Shown: positions 1-6,450, numbered from the stretch's first letter. The stretch: 37,470 bases of DNA from Sediminibacterium magnilacihabitans (GCA_002973575.1 PVEQ01000026.1:1-37470), one strand, 5' to 3'. The notes: generated from the sequence alone by a model not told the origin. Numbers and translations: made by a program.

Positions 1-47
1 GTTCATCTGTGAGTTCCATTTTACATCGTTTCTTGACAAAACGATCC

Positions 48-82
48 TTTCCACCAACTTATTTTTCAAATACCTACTTTTG
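48..82 (+). promoter_or_regulatory. Candidate promoter of the PIN-toxin operon
   Basis: TACTTTTG at 75-82 matches the Bacteroidota -7 consensus TAnnTTTG exactly. A weak -33 partner (TTTC at 48-51) lies 23 bases upstream. It sits 18 bases before the antitoxin ATG at 101. Pattern match only; no experimental support. Confidence 0.35.
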
Positions 83-100
83 AGATAAGTTCTAAAAACT

Positions 101-304
101 ATGACTGACATTCAATTATATACACAAATATCCTCTCTTCCCACCGACCTCAAAAAGGAAGTATCTGATTTTGTTGAATTTCTTAAACAAAAGACAAAAT
201 CAAAGATCAAACTTAAAGAGCGCCAGCCAGGAGCTGCTAAAGGATTAATAAAAATGTCAGCAGACTTTGATGAACCGTTAGAAGATTTCAAAGACTATAT
301 GTAA
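101..304 (+). CDS. DUF2281-like antitoxin of a PIN-domain TA pair
   Basis: 67-residue protein of the small antitoxin type that precedes PIN toxins in Bacteroidota and Cyanobacteria (DUF2281-like). The N-terminal half is helical and acidic (residues about 5-30, ending in VEFLKQK), as in that family, and the C-terminal half is short, basic then acidic, and probably the toxin-wrapping tail. No clear helix-turn-helix is visible, so DNA binding would rest on the N-terminal part. The stop TAA (302-304) is followed at once by the ATG of the PIN gene (305), so the two are co-transcribed with zero spacing. Role inferred: neutralises the PIN RNase and represses its own operon. The family assignment is from overall look, not a profile search. 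Confidence 0.7.
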   Translation: MTDIQLYTQISSLPTDLKKEVSDFVEFLKQKTKSKIKLKERQPGAAKGLIKMSADFDEPLEDFKDYM

Positions 305-691
305 ATGCAATATTTACTGGATACACATACCTTGTTGTGGTTTCTTCAGGATGACCCGCAATTGCCTAAGAAAATAAGTTCACGAATCAGAAACATTGAG
401 AATAATTATATCGTTAGTATTGCCTCACTTTGGGAAATTGCTATAAAAATTAAGCTTGGTAAGCTTTCAATAAAATTTCCTTTCGAAAGATTTGCTGTTT
501 ATCTGGCTGATAATGACCTGGAAGTACTGGCAATTTCTTTTGACCACATTTCCCAGGTATTAAATCTTGACATGCTGCATCGGGATCCATTTGACCGGAT
601 TATAATTGCACAAGGCATAACAGAAGACTTAACCATTCTTACCAGGGATGAGCATTTCGCTAAATACGCTGTTAAAACTACGTGGAAATAA
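305..691 (+). CDS. vapC: PIN-domain RNase toxin (VapC-like)
   Basis: 128 residues, the usual length of a VapC/PIN toxin. The acidic metal-site residues are visible: Asp6 in LLDTHTLLW, Glu44 in SLWEIA, the Asp residues of HRDPFDR, and the C-terminal TRDEHF motif. PIN toxins are Mg2+-dependent endoribonucleases that cut tRNA or rRNA and stop growth when their antitoxin is degraded. The DTHTLLW start and DPFDR motif are typical of the PIN subfamily paired with DUF2281 antitoxins. The gene starts one base after its antitoxin stop. It appears intact, unlike several other toxins in this window. The coding sequence runs straight into a remnant of another gene (690-779). Confidence 0.88.
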   Translation: MQYLLDTHTLLWFLQDDPQLPKKISSRIRNIENNYIVSIASLWEIAIKIKLGKLSIKFPFERFAVYLADNDLEVLAISFDHISQVLNLDMLHRDPFDRIIIAQGITEDLTILTRDEHFAKYAVKTTWK

Positions 692-779
692 CGTTTACAA
701 CCCGCTCAACGCCGGTTTCATCGAGCCTGTTGGCAACAACACGTTCACTTCTTGTGCTATCGTGAAAGTGGATATCTGA
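690..779 (+). pseudogene. C-terminal remnant of an unrecognised protein, related to the one at 2589-2762
   Basis: The open frame downstream of the PIN gene ends in GNNTFTSCAIVKVDI and a TGA at 777-779. The last 15 residues are identical to the end of the small gene at 2589-2762, and the preceding residues are similar (GFIEPV here, GYLEPI there). Over those 15 codons the two copies differ at five third positions (act/acc, tct/tcc, tgt/tgc, gct/gcg, atc/att), all synonymous. No start codon remains: the frame runs back into the PIN gene. It reads as the 3' stub of a real gene whose 5' part was lost when the PIN module arrived. The function is unknown. Confidence 0.55.
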
Positions 780-833
780 TGAATGGCGCAATTGCTCAAT
801 ACTCAATGGCTCAATGAGTCTCACGATTCATGA

Positions 834-1211
834 CTACGCTGATTCGCCCGGTTTTACATCATGGTTTTTATCTTTGTATGCTTCCGGCGGCTCATTCAGG
901 ATCATTCCCAAATTACTATACAGCACTTCATATTGGGCTTCAATGTTATGGTGAAAACTTTCGGGCAGGCGTGCCCAATCAAACAGATCTACCACAATGG
1001 GTATATTGCTTTGCTGTATTTTTTCCTTTACCTCCGCTAAAACATCAATTGGCAATTTTTCAAGGTTCCGGCCGCGCATCACTAAATCCAGGTCGCTGCC
1101 CTCATGCGCTTTACCGCTTACCCGGCTACCGTACGCCCATACTTCAACAGGTATATTCAGCATGGCAAAAATTGCCAACAAACTTTCTTTGTCTTTATTC
1201 CTTAAAATCAT
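834..1211 (-). CDS. MNT-type nucleotidyltransferase domain protein (antitoxin side of a HEPN/MNT pair)
   Basis: 125 residues with a minimal nucleotidyltransferase fold: Gly28-Ser29, then Asp40-x-Asp42 (the GSx10DxD signature) and a third acidic strand in VVDLFDWA. In HEPN/MNT systems such as HI0073/HI0074 and MntA/HepT, this protein is the antitoxin, which can modify its HEPN partner with nucleotides. The partner should lie just upstream in the same operon, and only its last ~37 codons survive (1236-1343). So this looks like an orphan antitoxin. Convergent with the 690-779 remnant. Start taken at the ATG at 1211; a short N-terminus is normal for the family. Confidence 0.8.
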   Translation of the reverse strand: MILRNKDKESLLAIFAMLNIPVEVWAYGSRVSGKAHEGSDLDLVMRGRNLEKLPIDVLAEVKEKIQQSNIPIVVDLFDWARLPESFHHNIEAQYEVLYSNLGMILNEPPEAYKDKNHDVKPGESA

Positions 1212-1235
1212 TGTTTTGCTGATTAATGGCTTCAG

Positions 1236-1343
1236 TCAACAGTGCAGCTTACCGCTTTGTTCTAAAATAATTTCGAACTCCCTGACGCAAGCCGAGCGGT
1301 ACATATCATAATCGATATTTTCAGGATTGGCTTTTAACAATAA
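1236..1343 (-). pseudogene. Truncated HEPN-type nucleotidyltransferase-binding protein (HI0074-like)
   Basis: Reading the minus strand, the frame ending at TGA (1236-1238) encodes ENIDYDMYRSACVREFEI followed by a short tail with LEQSGKL. This closely resembles the C-terminal end of the HI0074 substrate-binding family that partners MNT nucleotidyltransferases. Upstream the frame is closed by TAG directly before the GCA codon near 1343, and nothing resembling the N-terminal ~100 residues is present, so the toxin partner is 5'-truncated. It sits 24 bases upstream of the intact nucleotidyltransferase gene, the expected operon order. Family recognition is by motif memory and should be confirmed by search. 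Confidence 0.6.
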
Positions 1344-1382
1344 CCCATATGCCTATCCGATTCTAATTTCGATCATTCAAAT

Positions 1383-1559
1383 TTAAAACTTGAGAAGCTG
1401 CAAAGCCAATCTATTACGTTCTGTCATTTCCTTCCGGGTCTTTTTACGCGCAGTAGCTAATTGTTTCGCAGCTTCTTTTTTTTGTGCCGGTGTAAGAGCA
1501 ACTGGAAACACCAATGCTTCTGCTAATTCTGCCGGAGTATGTTTCTTCTTAGCGTTCAT
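1383..1559 (-). CDS. 58-residue basic protein, third gene of the zeta-toxin operon
   Basis: Starts at the ATG at 1559 and ends at TAA (1383-1385). It is lysine- and alanine-rich and predicted helical: MNAKKKHTPAELAEALVFP is followed by a charged helix with KKEAAKQLATARKKTRKE. The start overlaps the end of the zeta-like gene by 11 bases, so translation is probably coupled. No known domain is recognised. The position and overlap suggest a functional link with the zeta-like kinase, perhaps as an extra regulator or antitoxin component. On the opposite strand the region gives only an antisense frame. Confidence 0.6.
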   Translation of the reverse strand: MNAKKKHTPAELAEALVFPVALTPAQKKEAAKQLATARKKTRKEMTERNRLALQLLKF

Positions 1560-2196
1560 AAAAAAATTCTTGAATTAGTTTGTTCATACTCGGAAGGTAT
1601 TTTTTAAACCAATCAGGAAGAATGGTTGTTTTCTTTTGCAAAACAGGCAACCCCAATAAAAAGCTAGCCACGTGCTGATGTTCAATTCCGGAAGTATCAA
1701 TAACCTGAACAGAATCGAACATAGCAAAGTGTTCATTCAGCTTTTCAAGATTACCATAAAAATTATCAGCAACCGTGATTGGATTTACATAATGACCACC
1801 AAATTTCACTCTGTCGGTAACACGCAACTCTGAAAGATCTGTATTATTTAATCCAAGATAAATTAAATGAATAGCATATCCTTCCGACTTAAATCTCCTT
1901 GGAATATCCCATGTTGACTCATTGGTAAAATGCCCTTCGTAAGCAAAATCAGCTCTTGCATGAACAGCTTCATCAACAAGCGCATCAAATGTTGATGACA
2001 CAAATTCATACGCTATTCGGCGCATTTCTTTATGGGCTCTGATGCCATCTCGCCATAGCTCTCGCTGCTTATCCATAAATAGCTTATCCCCATCAAAAAC
2101 CTCGCAGGTATCAACAATATGATCCGGCAGATAATTGGCGCCAAGGCTTGATTTTCCGGCTCCATTGGAGCCAGTAATGATATATAGTTCGGGCAT
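1549..2196 (-). CDS. Zeta-toxin-like P-loop kinase
   Basis: 215 residues. The Walker A motif GSNGAGKSS is at residues 9-17, right at the N-terminus as in zeta/PezT toxins. It is followed by DGDK, the FAYEGHFTN strand (substrate Asp/Glu region), and the family hallmark RVxxGGHYV in the second half. Zeta toxins phosphorylate UDP-N-acetylglucosamine and block cell-wall synthesis, and many chromosomal homologues are of unknown specificity. Here the gene sits between an 86-residue protein (6-base gap upstream) and a 58-residue protein (11-base overlap downstream). Neither resembles the classical epsilon antitoxin. All catalytic motifs look intact, so an active kinase is expected. Confidence 0.85.
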   Translation of the reverse strand: MPELYIITGSNGAGKSSLGANYLPDHIVDTCEVFDGDKLFMDKQRELWRDGIRAHKEMRRIAYEFVSSTFDALVDEAVHARADFAYEGHFTNESTWDIPRRFKSEGYAIHLIYLGLNNTDLSELRVTDRVKFGGHYVNPITVADNFYGNLEKLNEHFAMFDSVQVIDTSGIEHQHVASFLLGLPVLQKKTTILPDWFKKYLPSMNKLIQEFFYER

Positions 2197-2202
2197 AATG
2201 AA

Positions 2203-2463
2203 TCAATATAATTCGAATTGATTCCTGAGATTTGAAACTTCCATTGCGGAAAGCTCCCTGACTATTGTAAAATCGCGTTTGGTATGATTAAGTGTGGCAA
2301 GGGAAATATGACCGTCAGGATATTCAATATAGCATTGTCCCTGGGGAAGGGTTTTTGAATTAATCATAAAAGATTGGCCATGCGCCAGCTTATTACGCCG
2401 CAATTCCCTTACAGCTTTATTGACTTTATGCTGCCTTTCTTCTATGTTCAAAACTTTATCCAT
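2203..2463 (-). CDS. 86-residue protein, first gene of the zeta-toxin operon, putative antitoxin
   Basis: The first gene of a three-gene minus-strand operon, ending 6 bases before the zeta-like kinase. The N-terminal ~35 residues are strongly basic and helical (ERQHKVNKAVRELRRNKLAHG). The middle has a beta-rich segment (GQCYIEYPDGHISLATLN), and the C-terminus is a short helix. No known domain is recognised with confidence. By position (upstream, co-transcribed, small) it is the likely antitoxin, but it does not look like epsilon or PezA. Similar two-gene arrangements of small protein plus zeta-like kinase are common in Bacteroidota. Confidence 0.65.
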   Translation of the reverse strand: MDKVLNIEERQHKVNKAVRELRRNKLAHGQSFMINSKTLPQGQCYIEYPDGHISLATLNHTKRDFTIVRELSAMEVSNLRNQFELY

Positions 2464-2471
2464 AACAGCTA

Positions 2472-2505
2472 TAAAGTTACGACATTTTAACTAATAAAGT
2501 AGCAA
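2472..2505 (-). promoter_or_regulatory. Candidate promoter of the zeta operon
   Basis: On the minus strand TAACTTTA (2479-2472) resembles the Bacteroidota -7 element TAnnTTTG, with TTG about 23 bases upstream (2505-2503). The -7 box ends 8 bases before the ATG at 2463. Weak, pattern-based call. Confidence 0.3.
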
Positions 2506-2588
2506 CTATACAAAGCAAAGCTACGTTATATGCCTAACGCCGTTCCTACTAAAAACGACTCGAGATCAAAGAGAGCAATCACTTACCC

Positions 2589-2762
2589 ATGGAAACTGAA
2601 ACCCCGCAGACCATCGATCTGTCGGTAAGTTTCCCTCCGGCAAGTACGCTGCCGCTGTTCGCAGCCATCCGCCTCGATTTCGCAAGAACCGTGAACGGTT
2701 ACCTTGAACCGATAGGCAACAACACGTTCACCTCCTGCGCGATTGTGAAAGTGGATATCTGA
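2589..2762 (+). CDS. 57-residue protein of unknown function (intact or 5'-shortened family member)
   Basis: ATG at 2589 and TGA at 2760-2762. The protein opens METETPQTIDLSVSFPPAS and closes GNNTFTSCAIVKVDI. Upstream the frame stays open to a stop at 2550-2552, so the start could be a shortened one. A second copy of the C-terminal end lies at 690-779 and differs only by synonymous changes over the last 15 codons, which argues that the frame is really coded. No domain is recognised. After the stop both copies share GATGAA and a TCAATGAG motif, so the duplication extends a little beyond the gene. Confidence 0.5.
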   Translation: METETPQTIDLSVSFPPASTLPLFAAIRLDFARTVNGYLEPIGNNTFTSCAIVKVDI

Positions 2763-2789
2763 TGAACGACTCAATGAGTACATTTAAGA

Positions 2790-2821
2790 CTTGCCCACCG
2801 TAGCTTCAGCGAAGGTGGGTG
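2790..2821. repeat. Left copy of a 32-base inverted repeat
   Basis: The 32 bases starting CTTGCCCACCGTAGCTTCAG are the reverse complement of 3319-3350 with one mismatch. The element is itself hairpin-prone (CCCACC...GGTGGG outer stem, CTTC...GAAG inner stem). The two copies bracket the nucleotidyltransferase unit at 2855-3309. Confidence 0.85.
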
Positions 2822-2854
2822 AGCTTTTTGCTTTTGAAAACAGAATATTTGTAT

Positions 2855-3172
2855 ATGTCAACGCGACAAACCTACGATATCATCAAATCGACCGTCCATT
2901 CCTTTTTGCCGGATGCGCGAATTTTATTGTTTGGCTCCAGAGCCAGAAATACGTTCAATGACCAAAGCGATTATGATCTCCTGATTGTCACCAACGGCAC
3001 ACTCGCCCCACGCATAAAAATGAATTGGGAGAGTAAGATCAGAAAAGCATTGATTCAAACCCTCAATGCCCCTTTTGATGTAATCCTGCAAAGCAATCGT
3101 GAGGTTCAGGAAAAAAAGAACCTCATTGGACATATTGTCTATTATGCCTATAAAGATGCCCGGGAAATATGA
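2855..3172 (+). CDS. MNT-type nucleotidyltransferase domain protein
   Basis: 105 residues from the ATG at 2855. An upstream in-frame ATG at 2819 lies inside the inverted repeat and is unlikely. The signature GSx10DxD is present: Gly27-Ser28, Asp39, Asp41, with a third Asp in APFDVIL. Such proteins usually act with a HEPN partner encoded next to them. Here the downstream gene begins at the overlapping ATGA (3169-3172) but encodes only a 46-residue basic peptide. The whole unit lies between two near-perfect 32-base inverted repeats and after a duplicated gene end, which suggests a small acquired module. The enzymatic target is unknown. Confidence 0.8.
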   Translation: MSTRQTYDIIKSTVHSFLPDARILLFGSRARNTFNDQSDYDLLIVTNGTLAPRIKMNWESKIRKALIQTLNAPFDVILQSNREVQEKKNLIGHIVYYAYKDAREI

Positions 3173-3309
3173 GCTCCGCATCTCAAAACAACAAAGGAAA
3201 GATGTCAGCTATAAAATCAATCAGTGGCATGCTCAAGGATAAAATCCCTGCAAAATTGGATTGGAGAAAAATAAAATTAAGCTACCTGATCAAAAAGCAT
3301 AGCTTATAA
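3169..3309 (+). CDS. 46-residue basic protein coupled to the nucleotidyltransferase; possible decayed HEPN partner
   Basis: ATG at 3169 overlaps the nucleotidyltransferase stop as ATGA, a classic coupling arrangement; the stop is TAA at 3307-3309. The peptide is basic and ends KLDWRKIKLSYLIKKHSL. The place is where a HEPN partner is expected, but it is far shorter than a HEPN domain (~110-140 residues) and shows no Rx4-6H motif. It may be a shortened remnant or an unrelated small protein. It ends 10 bases before the right inverted repeat. Confidence 0.4.
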   Translation: MSSASQNNKGKMSAIKSISGMLKDKIPAKLDWRKIKLSYLIKKHSL

Positions 3310-3318
3310 CCTACCATC

Positions 3319-3350
3319 CACCCACCTTCGCTGAAGCTACGATGGGCAAG
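3319..3350. repeat. Right copy of the 32-base inverted repeat
   Basis: Begins CACCCACCTTCGCTGAAGCT. Reverse complement of 2790-2821 with a single mismatch (A for G in the CGATGGG part). It ends 12 bases before the 3' end of the UDP-sugar dehydrogenase gene and could also act as a transcription-ending hairpin for either side. Confidence 0.85.
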
Positions 3351-3362
3351 CCCTTTACTAAT

Positions 3363-4628
3363 TTATAATCTCCCGTCTACCAGGTCTCTTTCAATAAACC
3401 CTTGTGCGTCGAAGATCAGCGTGCCTTGCTGCTTGAAGCGTGAAAAATCTATCTCTCTGAACTGTTGATGAGCCACTGCGAGTATTACAGCATCGTAATC
3501 GTAAGTTAGTACATCCAACATGTTGATTCCTTCCATTTGACCAACCCAGGGGTCATACACCGCTACAGAAAGACCGGCCGTTACAAGCGTTTGATAAATA
3601 TCTACCACTTTGGTATTACGCGTATCGGAACAATTTTCCTTGAAAGTGATACCCAATATCAACACCCGGCAGCCTTGCAAACGGCCTTGTTTTTTGGCTG
3701 CGAGTAAAGCAATCAGTTTTTCTGCCACAAACACGCCCATCTGGTCATTCACCTCCCGGCCCGACAAGATCACTTTCGACTGATAACCCAACACCTGCGC
3801 CTTATGCGCCAGGTAATGCGGGTCTACGCCAATGCAATGACCGCCCACCAGGCCCGGACGGAAAGGCAAAAAATTCCACTTGGTCTTTGCCGCTGCCAGC
3901 ACATCATAAGTATCAATGTCCATACGGTCGAAAATAAAAGCCAGCTCATTCATGAAAGAAATATTCACATCACGCTGCGCATTTTCTATTGCTTTGGCAG
4001 CTTCGGCTACTTTGATGCTGGGCGCCAAGTGTGTGCCCGCAGTAATAATGCTCGCATACAAAGCATCTATCTCGGCGGCAACAGCCGGCGTGGAGCCCGA
4101 CGTAACTTTTTTAATCGTAGTAACGGTGTGTACCCGGTCGCCGGGGTTGATGCGCTCGGGGGAATAACCACAAAAGAAATCTGTATTGTATTGAAGTCCG
4201 CTGGTGCGCTCCAGCACCGGCACACAGTCTTCCTCGGTGCAGCCCGGATATACAGTAGATTCATAAATTACGATATCGCCTTTCTTCAGCATGCTGCCCA
4301 CCATTTCAGAGGCTTTCAGCAGGTAACTGAGATCGGGGCGTTTATGCGCATCGAGCGGCGTAGGCACAGTAATGATGAACACATTGCAATCTGCAATTGC
4401 CTGCAGTTGGCTGGAAAAACGGATATGCGAGGCTGCCTGTATATCTTCTGCCGTGAGCTCCCTCGTTTTATCGACTCCCTGACCCAATTCCTTTACCCGA
4501 TCCTCCCGGATATCGAACCCCATTACCCGGTAATGCCTACCAAAAGCTACCGCAAGCGGCAATCCTACATAACCCAATCCTACAACAGCAATCTGGTAAC
4601 GGGAAATCATCGATTCGGGAACGGACAT
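3363..4628 (-). CDS. UDP-N-acetyl-hexosamine 6-dehydrogenase (TviB/WecC/WbpO-like)
   Basis: 421 residues, full length for a nucleotide-sugar dehydrogenase. The N-terminal Rossmann motif GLGYVGLP is at residues 17-24. The central domain carries ESTVYPGCTEE and GYSPERINPGD, and the catalytic cysteine is Cys265 in VGGHCIGVDPHYL. The C-terminal NAD-fold domain has the ITFKENCSDTRNTK motif. The enzyme oxidises C6 of a UDP-N-acetylhexosamine to the uronic acid with NAD+, a step in capsule or O-antigen sugar synthesis. The SPERINPGD and CSDTRN motifs fit the TviB/WbpO branch (UDP-GalNAc or UDP-GlcNAc) better than UDP-glucose dehydrogenase. No other polysaccharide genes are nearby, so it is isolated. 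Start is the ATG at 4628; Met7 is an alternative. Confidence 0.92.
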   Translation of the reverse strand: MSVPESMISRYQIAVVGLGYVGLPLAVAFGRHYRVMGFDIREDRVKELGQGVDKTRELTAEDIQAASHIRFSSQLQAIADCNVFIITVPTPLDAHKRPDLSYLLKASEMVGSMLKKGDIVIYESTVYPGCTEEDCVPVLERTSGLQYNTDFFCGYSPERINPGDRVHTVTTIKKVTSGSTPAVAAEIDALYASIITAGTHLAPSIKVAEAAKAIENAQRDVNISFMNELAFIFDRMDIDTYDVLAAAKTKWNFLPFRPGLVGGHCIGVDPHYLAHKAQVLGYQSKVILSGREVNDQMGVFVAEKLIALLAAKKQGRLQGCRVLILGITFKENCSDTRNTKVVDIYQTLVTAGLSVAVYDPWVGQMEGINMLDVLTYDYDAVILAVAHQQFREIDFSRFKQQGTLIFDAQGFIERDLVDGRL

Positions 4629-4654
4629 AAAGGGAATTTTATTAGGCGCCGAAA

Positions 4655-5101
4655 TTAAGCAACAATCATTTTTTTCCTGGTATTCATCACACTTGCATTT
4701 CGGAAATGAACATTCTCTGGAACAATCAGCTTATATGGACGATTAAAAGCTTCCTGGGAAACTTTAAAATGGTCAGCCAGCTTCCTGATAACTTCCTTAG
4801 AAAATCCTTTTTTATAATGAAGAATGTCAGAGATATAACCTTTACTGACTTCCAGGATATCAGCCAGGTCTTTGGCCTTCAATTGATGGTCCTTCATAAG
4901 CGCATGAAGCAATTGAACCGGATCTATTTCAGTCAGGGGATAATGCGTAGCATCCCATTTTTCAATCAGCAAGGTCAGCAATGCTATTTCATCTTTCGTA
5001 TTCCGGTCTTTCAAACCTGAAAAGACGAGTTGCTCTAATACGTTACAGTATTCTTTGTACTGATTTTTACTGGTAATCACTTTATATTTAAGCGCTTCCA
5101 T
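4655..5101 (-). CDS. higA: HigA-like antitoxin with XRE helix-turn-helix
   Basis: 148 residues. The N-terminal half is helical (ALKYKVITSKNQYKEYC), a layout common in Bacteroidota HigA proteins. The C-terminal half is a Cro/CI-type helix-turn-helix around LKAKDLADILEVSKGYISDI. HigA binds the HigB RNase and represses the higBA operon. The order toxin then antitoxin with 11 bases between is the usual higBA layout. The toxin gene upstream carries a nonsense codon, so this antitoxin may now act only as a DNA-binding regulator. The 26-base gap to the UDP-sugar dehydrogenase downstream means read-through into that gene is possible. Confidence 0.85.
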   Translation of the reverse strand: MEALKYKVITSKNQYKEYCNVLEQLVFSGLKDRNTKDEIALLTLLIEKWDATHYPLTEIDPVQLLHALMKDHQLKAKDLADILEVSKGYISDILHYKKGFSKEVIRKLADHFKVSQEAFNRPYKLIVPENVHFRNASVMNTRKKMIVA

Positions 5102-5112
5102 GTTGTTATGTT

Positions 5113-5445
5113 TTAATAGTCACTTACATTGTATTGTTCACCTGCATTACAAAGTTTATCATATTCAGCATGCGTACCTATCCAACAAATAAACAAATGC
5201 ACCTGTTTATCTCCAAAAGCATATTTTCCAATCATCCTGTACTTGTTGCCGGCAATATCAAATACAATCCTACTTGAACCATTTCCAAGCAAATCCGCAC
5301 TTGGAAAAGTAGCTTGCATATCTGCCGGTATTTCCCAATCGGCACATTTTAGTTTATTGCACCATGCATCAAACGCAGCGCTGCTTTGAGCATTTTATTG
5401 TGTAAACGCTTCTATTGTTTCTCTTCTTATCAGATGAATCCTCAT
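5113..5445 (-). pseudogene. higB: HigB-type mRNA interferase with an internal stop codon
   Basis: The frame starts at ATG 5445 (MRIHLIRRETIEAFTQ), meets TAA at codon 17 (5395-5397), and continues in the same frame with NAQSSAAFDAWCNKLKCADW, then PSADLLGNGSSRIVFDIAGN and HLFICWIGTHAEYDKL to a stop at 5113. Both sides of the stop match the HigB toxin family (PF09907-like) in the expected order and total length (~110 codons). Only one base change from a sense codon (AAA, CAA or GAA) is needed. A reinitiated protein from the ATG at 5319 would lack the N-terminal ~42 residues. HigB cuts mRNA on ribosomes; this copy is most likely inactive. A sequencing error or nonsense suppression is the alternative. 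Confidence 0.85.
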
Positions 5446-5447
5446 AG

Positions 5448-5455
5448 CAAAGATA
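5448..5455 (-). promoter_or_regulatory. -7 promoter element of higBA
   Basis: On the minus strand the bases 5455-5448 read TATCTTTG, an exact match to TAnnTTTG. It ends two bases before the higB ATG at 5445, so a transcript would start at or next to the start codon (leaderless or nearly so). Confidence 0.5.
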
Positions 5456-5466
5456 AGTTTTTTTCT

Positions 5467-5491
5467 AAAAGTTCTCATTTTGTGAACTTTT
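5467..5491. promoter_or_regulatory. Palindromic operator candidate upstream of higBA
   Basis: Eleven-base arms AAAAGTTCTCA and TGTGAACTTTT are reverse complements with one mismatch, around a TTT centre. The palindrome lies 12 bases upstream of the TATCTTTG -7 box, where a HigA repressor would block RNA polymerase. Inferred to be the HigA operator. Confidence 0.55.
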
Positions 5492-5594
5492 TTTATTTGC
5501 AGCAGATTGCAAAATAGGAAGATGATGTGGATGGAAATGACGTATAAATACCCAATCAAACTCTTTCCTCATTCTCCTACCTTCAAAAGAAAAA

Positions 5595-5897
5595 ATGCAA
5601 CGTGGCGGCAGTGTTTACATCCTTACTAATAAAAATAAAACAACACTTTACATCGGCATAACAGCCGATTTAATTCGTCGTATCCAGGAGCACAGAAATC
5701 AAGAAAACAAAAACAGTTTCTGTAGCAAATACAATCTCACCTACCTGATCTACTATGAATGGTTCATAGACATTGAAGAAGCCATCGCACGCGAAAAACA
5801 GTTAAAAAAATGGAAACGTTCAAAGAAAGAATGGTTGATAGCATCAATGAATCCGGGCTGGGAAGACTTGTGGGAGAAAGAAGTTAAGTATTGGTGA
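5595..5897 (+). CDS. Single-domain GIY-YIG endonuclease family protein
   Basis: 100 residues made of one GIY-YIG domain: VYILTNKNKTTLYIGIT carries the two signature strands, and LIRRIQEHR holds the expected catalytic arginine region. The AREKQLKKWKRSKKE segment and NPGWEDLW end are typical of the short UPF0213-like clade that is abundant in Bacteroidota. These proteins are presumed DNA nucleases of unknown role. The TGA stop (5895-5897) lies in the bases TGAGCGAAGAACG of a genomic repeat, so the repeat appears to supply the stop. The gene is convergent with ispF across that repeat. Confidence 0.88.
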   Translation: MQRGGSVYILTNKNKTTLYIGITADLIRRIQEHRNQENKNSFCSKYNLTYLIYYEWFIDIEEAIAREKQLKKWKRSKKEWLIASMNPGWEDLWEKEVKYW

Positions 5898-5968
5898 GCG
5901 AAGAACGTCATCCTGAGCACTATTTGATCGTCATCCTTCGACTCGCTTCGCTCGCTCAGGATGACGAT
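5895..5968. repeat. GC-rich interspersed repeat, copy 1 (between the GIY-YIG gene and ispF)
   Basis: Inverted-repeat element with CGTCATCCTGAG near the left and CTCAGGATGACG at the right end. The inner part TTCGACTCGCTTCGCTCGC is shared with the copies near 6450-6615, 11190-11300, 15555-15680 and 19170-19355. It fills the whole gap between two convergent genes and provides both of their stop codons. Confidence 0.85.
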
Positions 5969-6435
5969 AATAAACACACCGCATGCGCCACAAGACCCTC
6001 TTTCCGGCCCACAAACCCCATCTTCTCTGTTGTAGTAGCTTTAACAGAAACATCCTTAACAGTGATGGCTAAAATAGAAGCAATCACTTCCTGCATTTGC
6101 GGCACATAAGGTTTGATCTTTGGCGCCTCGAGACAAAGCGAAGCATCGATATTCACTACTTTATAACCCTCAGCGCAAATAAGCGCATAAGTTTTAGCCA
6201 GTAATATTTTACTGTCGATATTTTTGAACTCAGCAGCAGTATCAGGAAAATGTACGCCAATATCCCCTAAACTCAAAGCCCCCAACAACGCATCGCAGAT
6301 CGCATGCAATAACACATCTGCATCGCTATGCCCCAACGCACCTTTATCATGCGGGATTTTTACCCCGCCGATGAATAAATCACGCCCTTCTACTAATTGA
6401 TGGAAATCGATACCGTAACCTATTCTGATATTCAT
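5956..6435 (-). CDS. ispF: 2-C-methyl-D-erythritol 2,4-cyclodiphosphate synthase
   Basis: 159 residues, normal IspF length, from the ATG at 6435. The enzyme turns CDP-methylerythritol 2-phosphate into the cyclic diphosphate with loss of CMP in the MEP isoprenoid pathway. Visible motifs: RIGYGIDFH with metal ligands Asp10 and His12, [15 protein letters not shown] with the third metal-binding His, and [12 protein letters not shown] near the end. An in-frame ATG at 6465 adds residues that are translated repeat, so it was not used. The last residues (LLSSS) and the TGA stop come from the interspersed repeat at 5895-5968. The gap upstream to porV is also filled with repeat. Confidence 0.95.
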   Translation of the reverse strand: MNIRIGYGIDFHQLVEGRDLFIGGVKIPHDKGALGHSDADVLLHAICDALLGALSLGDIGVHFPDTAAEFKNIDSKILLAKTYALICAEGYKVVNIDASLCLEAPKIKPYVPQMQEVIASILAITVKDVSVKATTTEKMGFVGRKEGLVAHAVCLLSSS

Positions 6436-6450
6436 ATCTCTTTTTTTGTT

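Noticed and set aside
2512..2545. Integron attC-like site (GTTATATGCCTAAC), with a similar one near 35660-35695
   Set aside because: The core motifs do not fit the attC consensus on both sides and no integrase gene is seen.
3804..4658. A 284-residue plus-strand open frame
   Set aside because: Antisense to the clearly recognised UDP-sugar dehydrogenase, with no domain of its own and unlikely composition.
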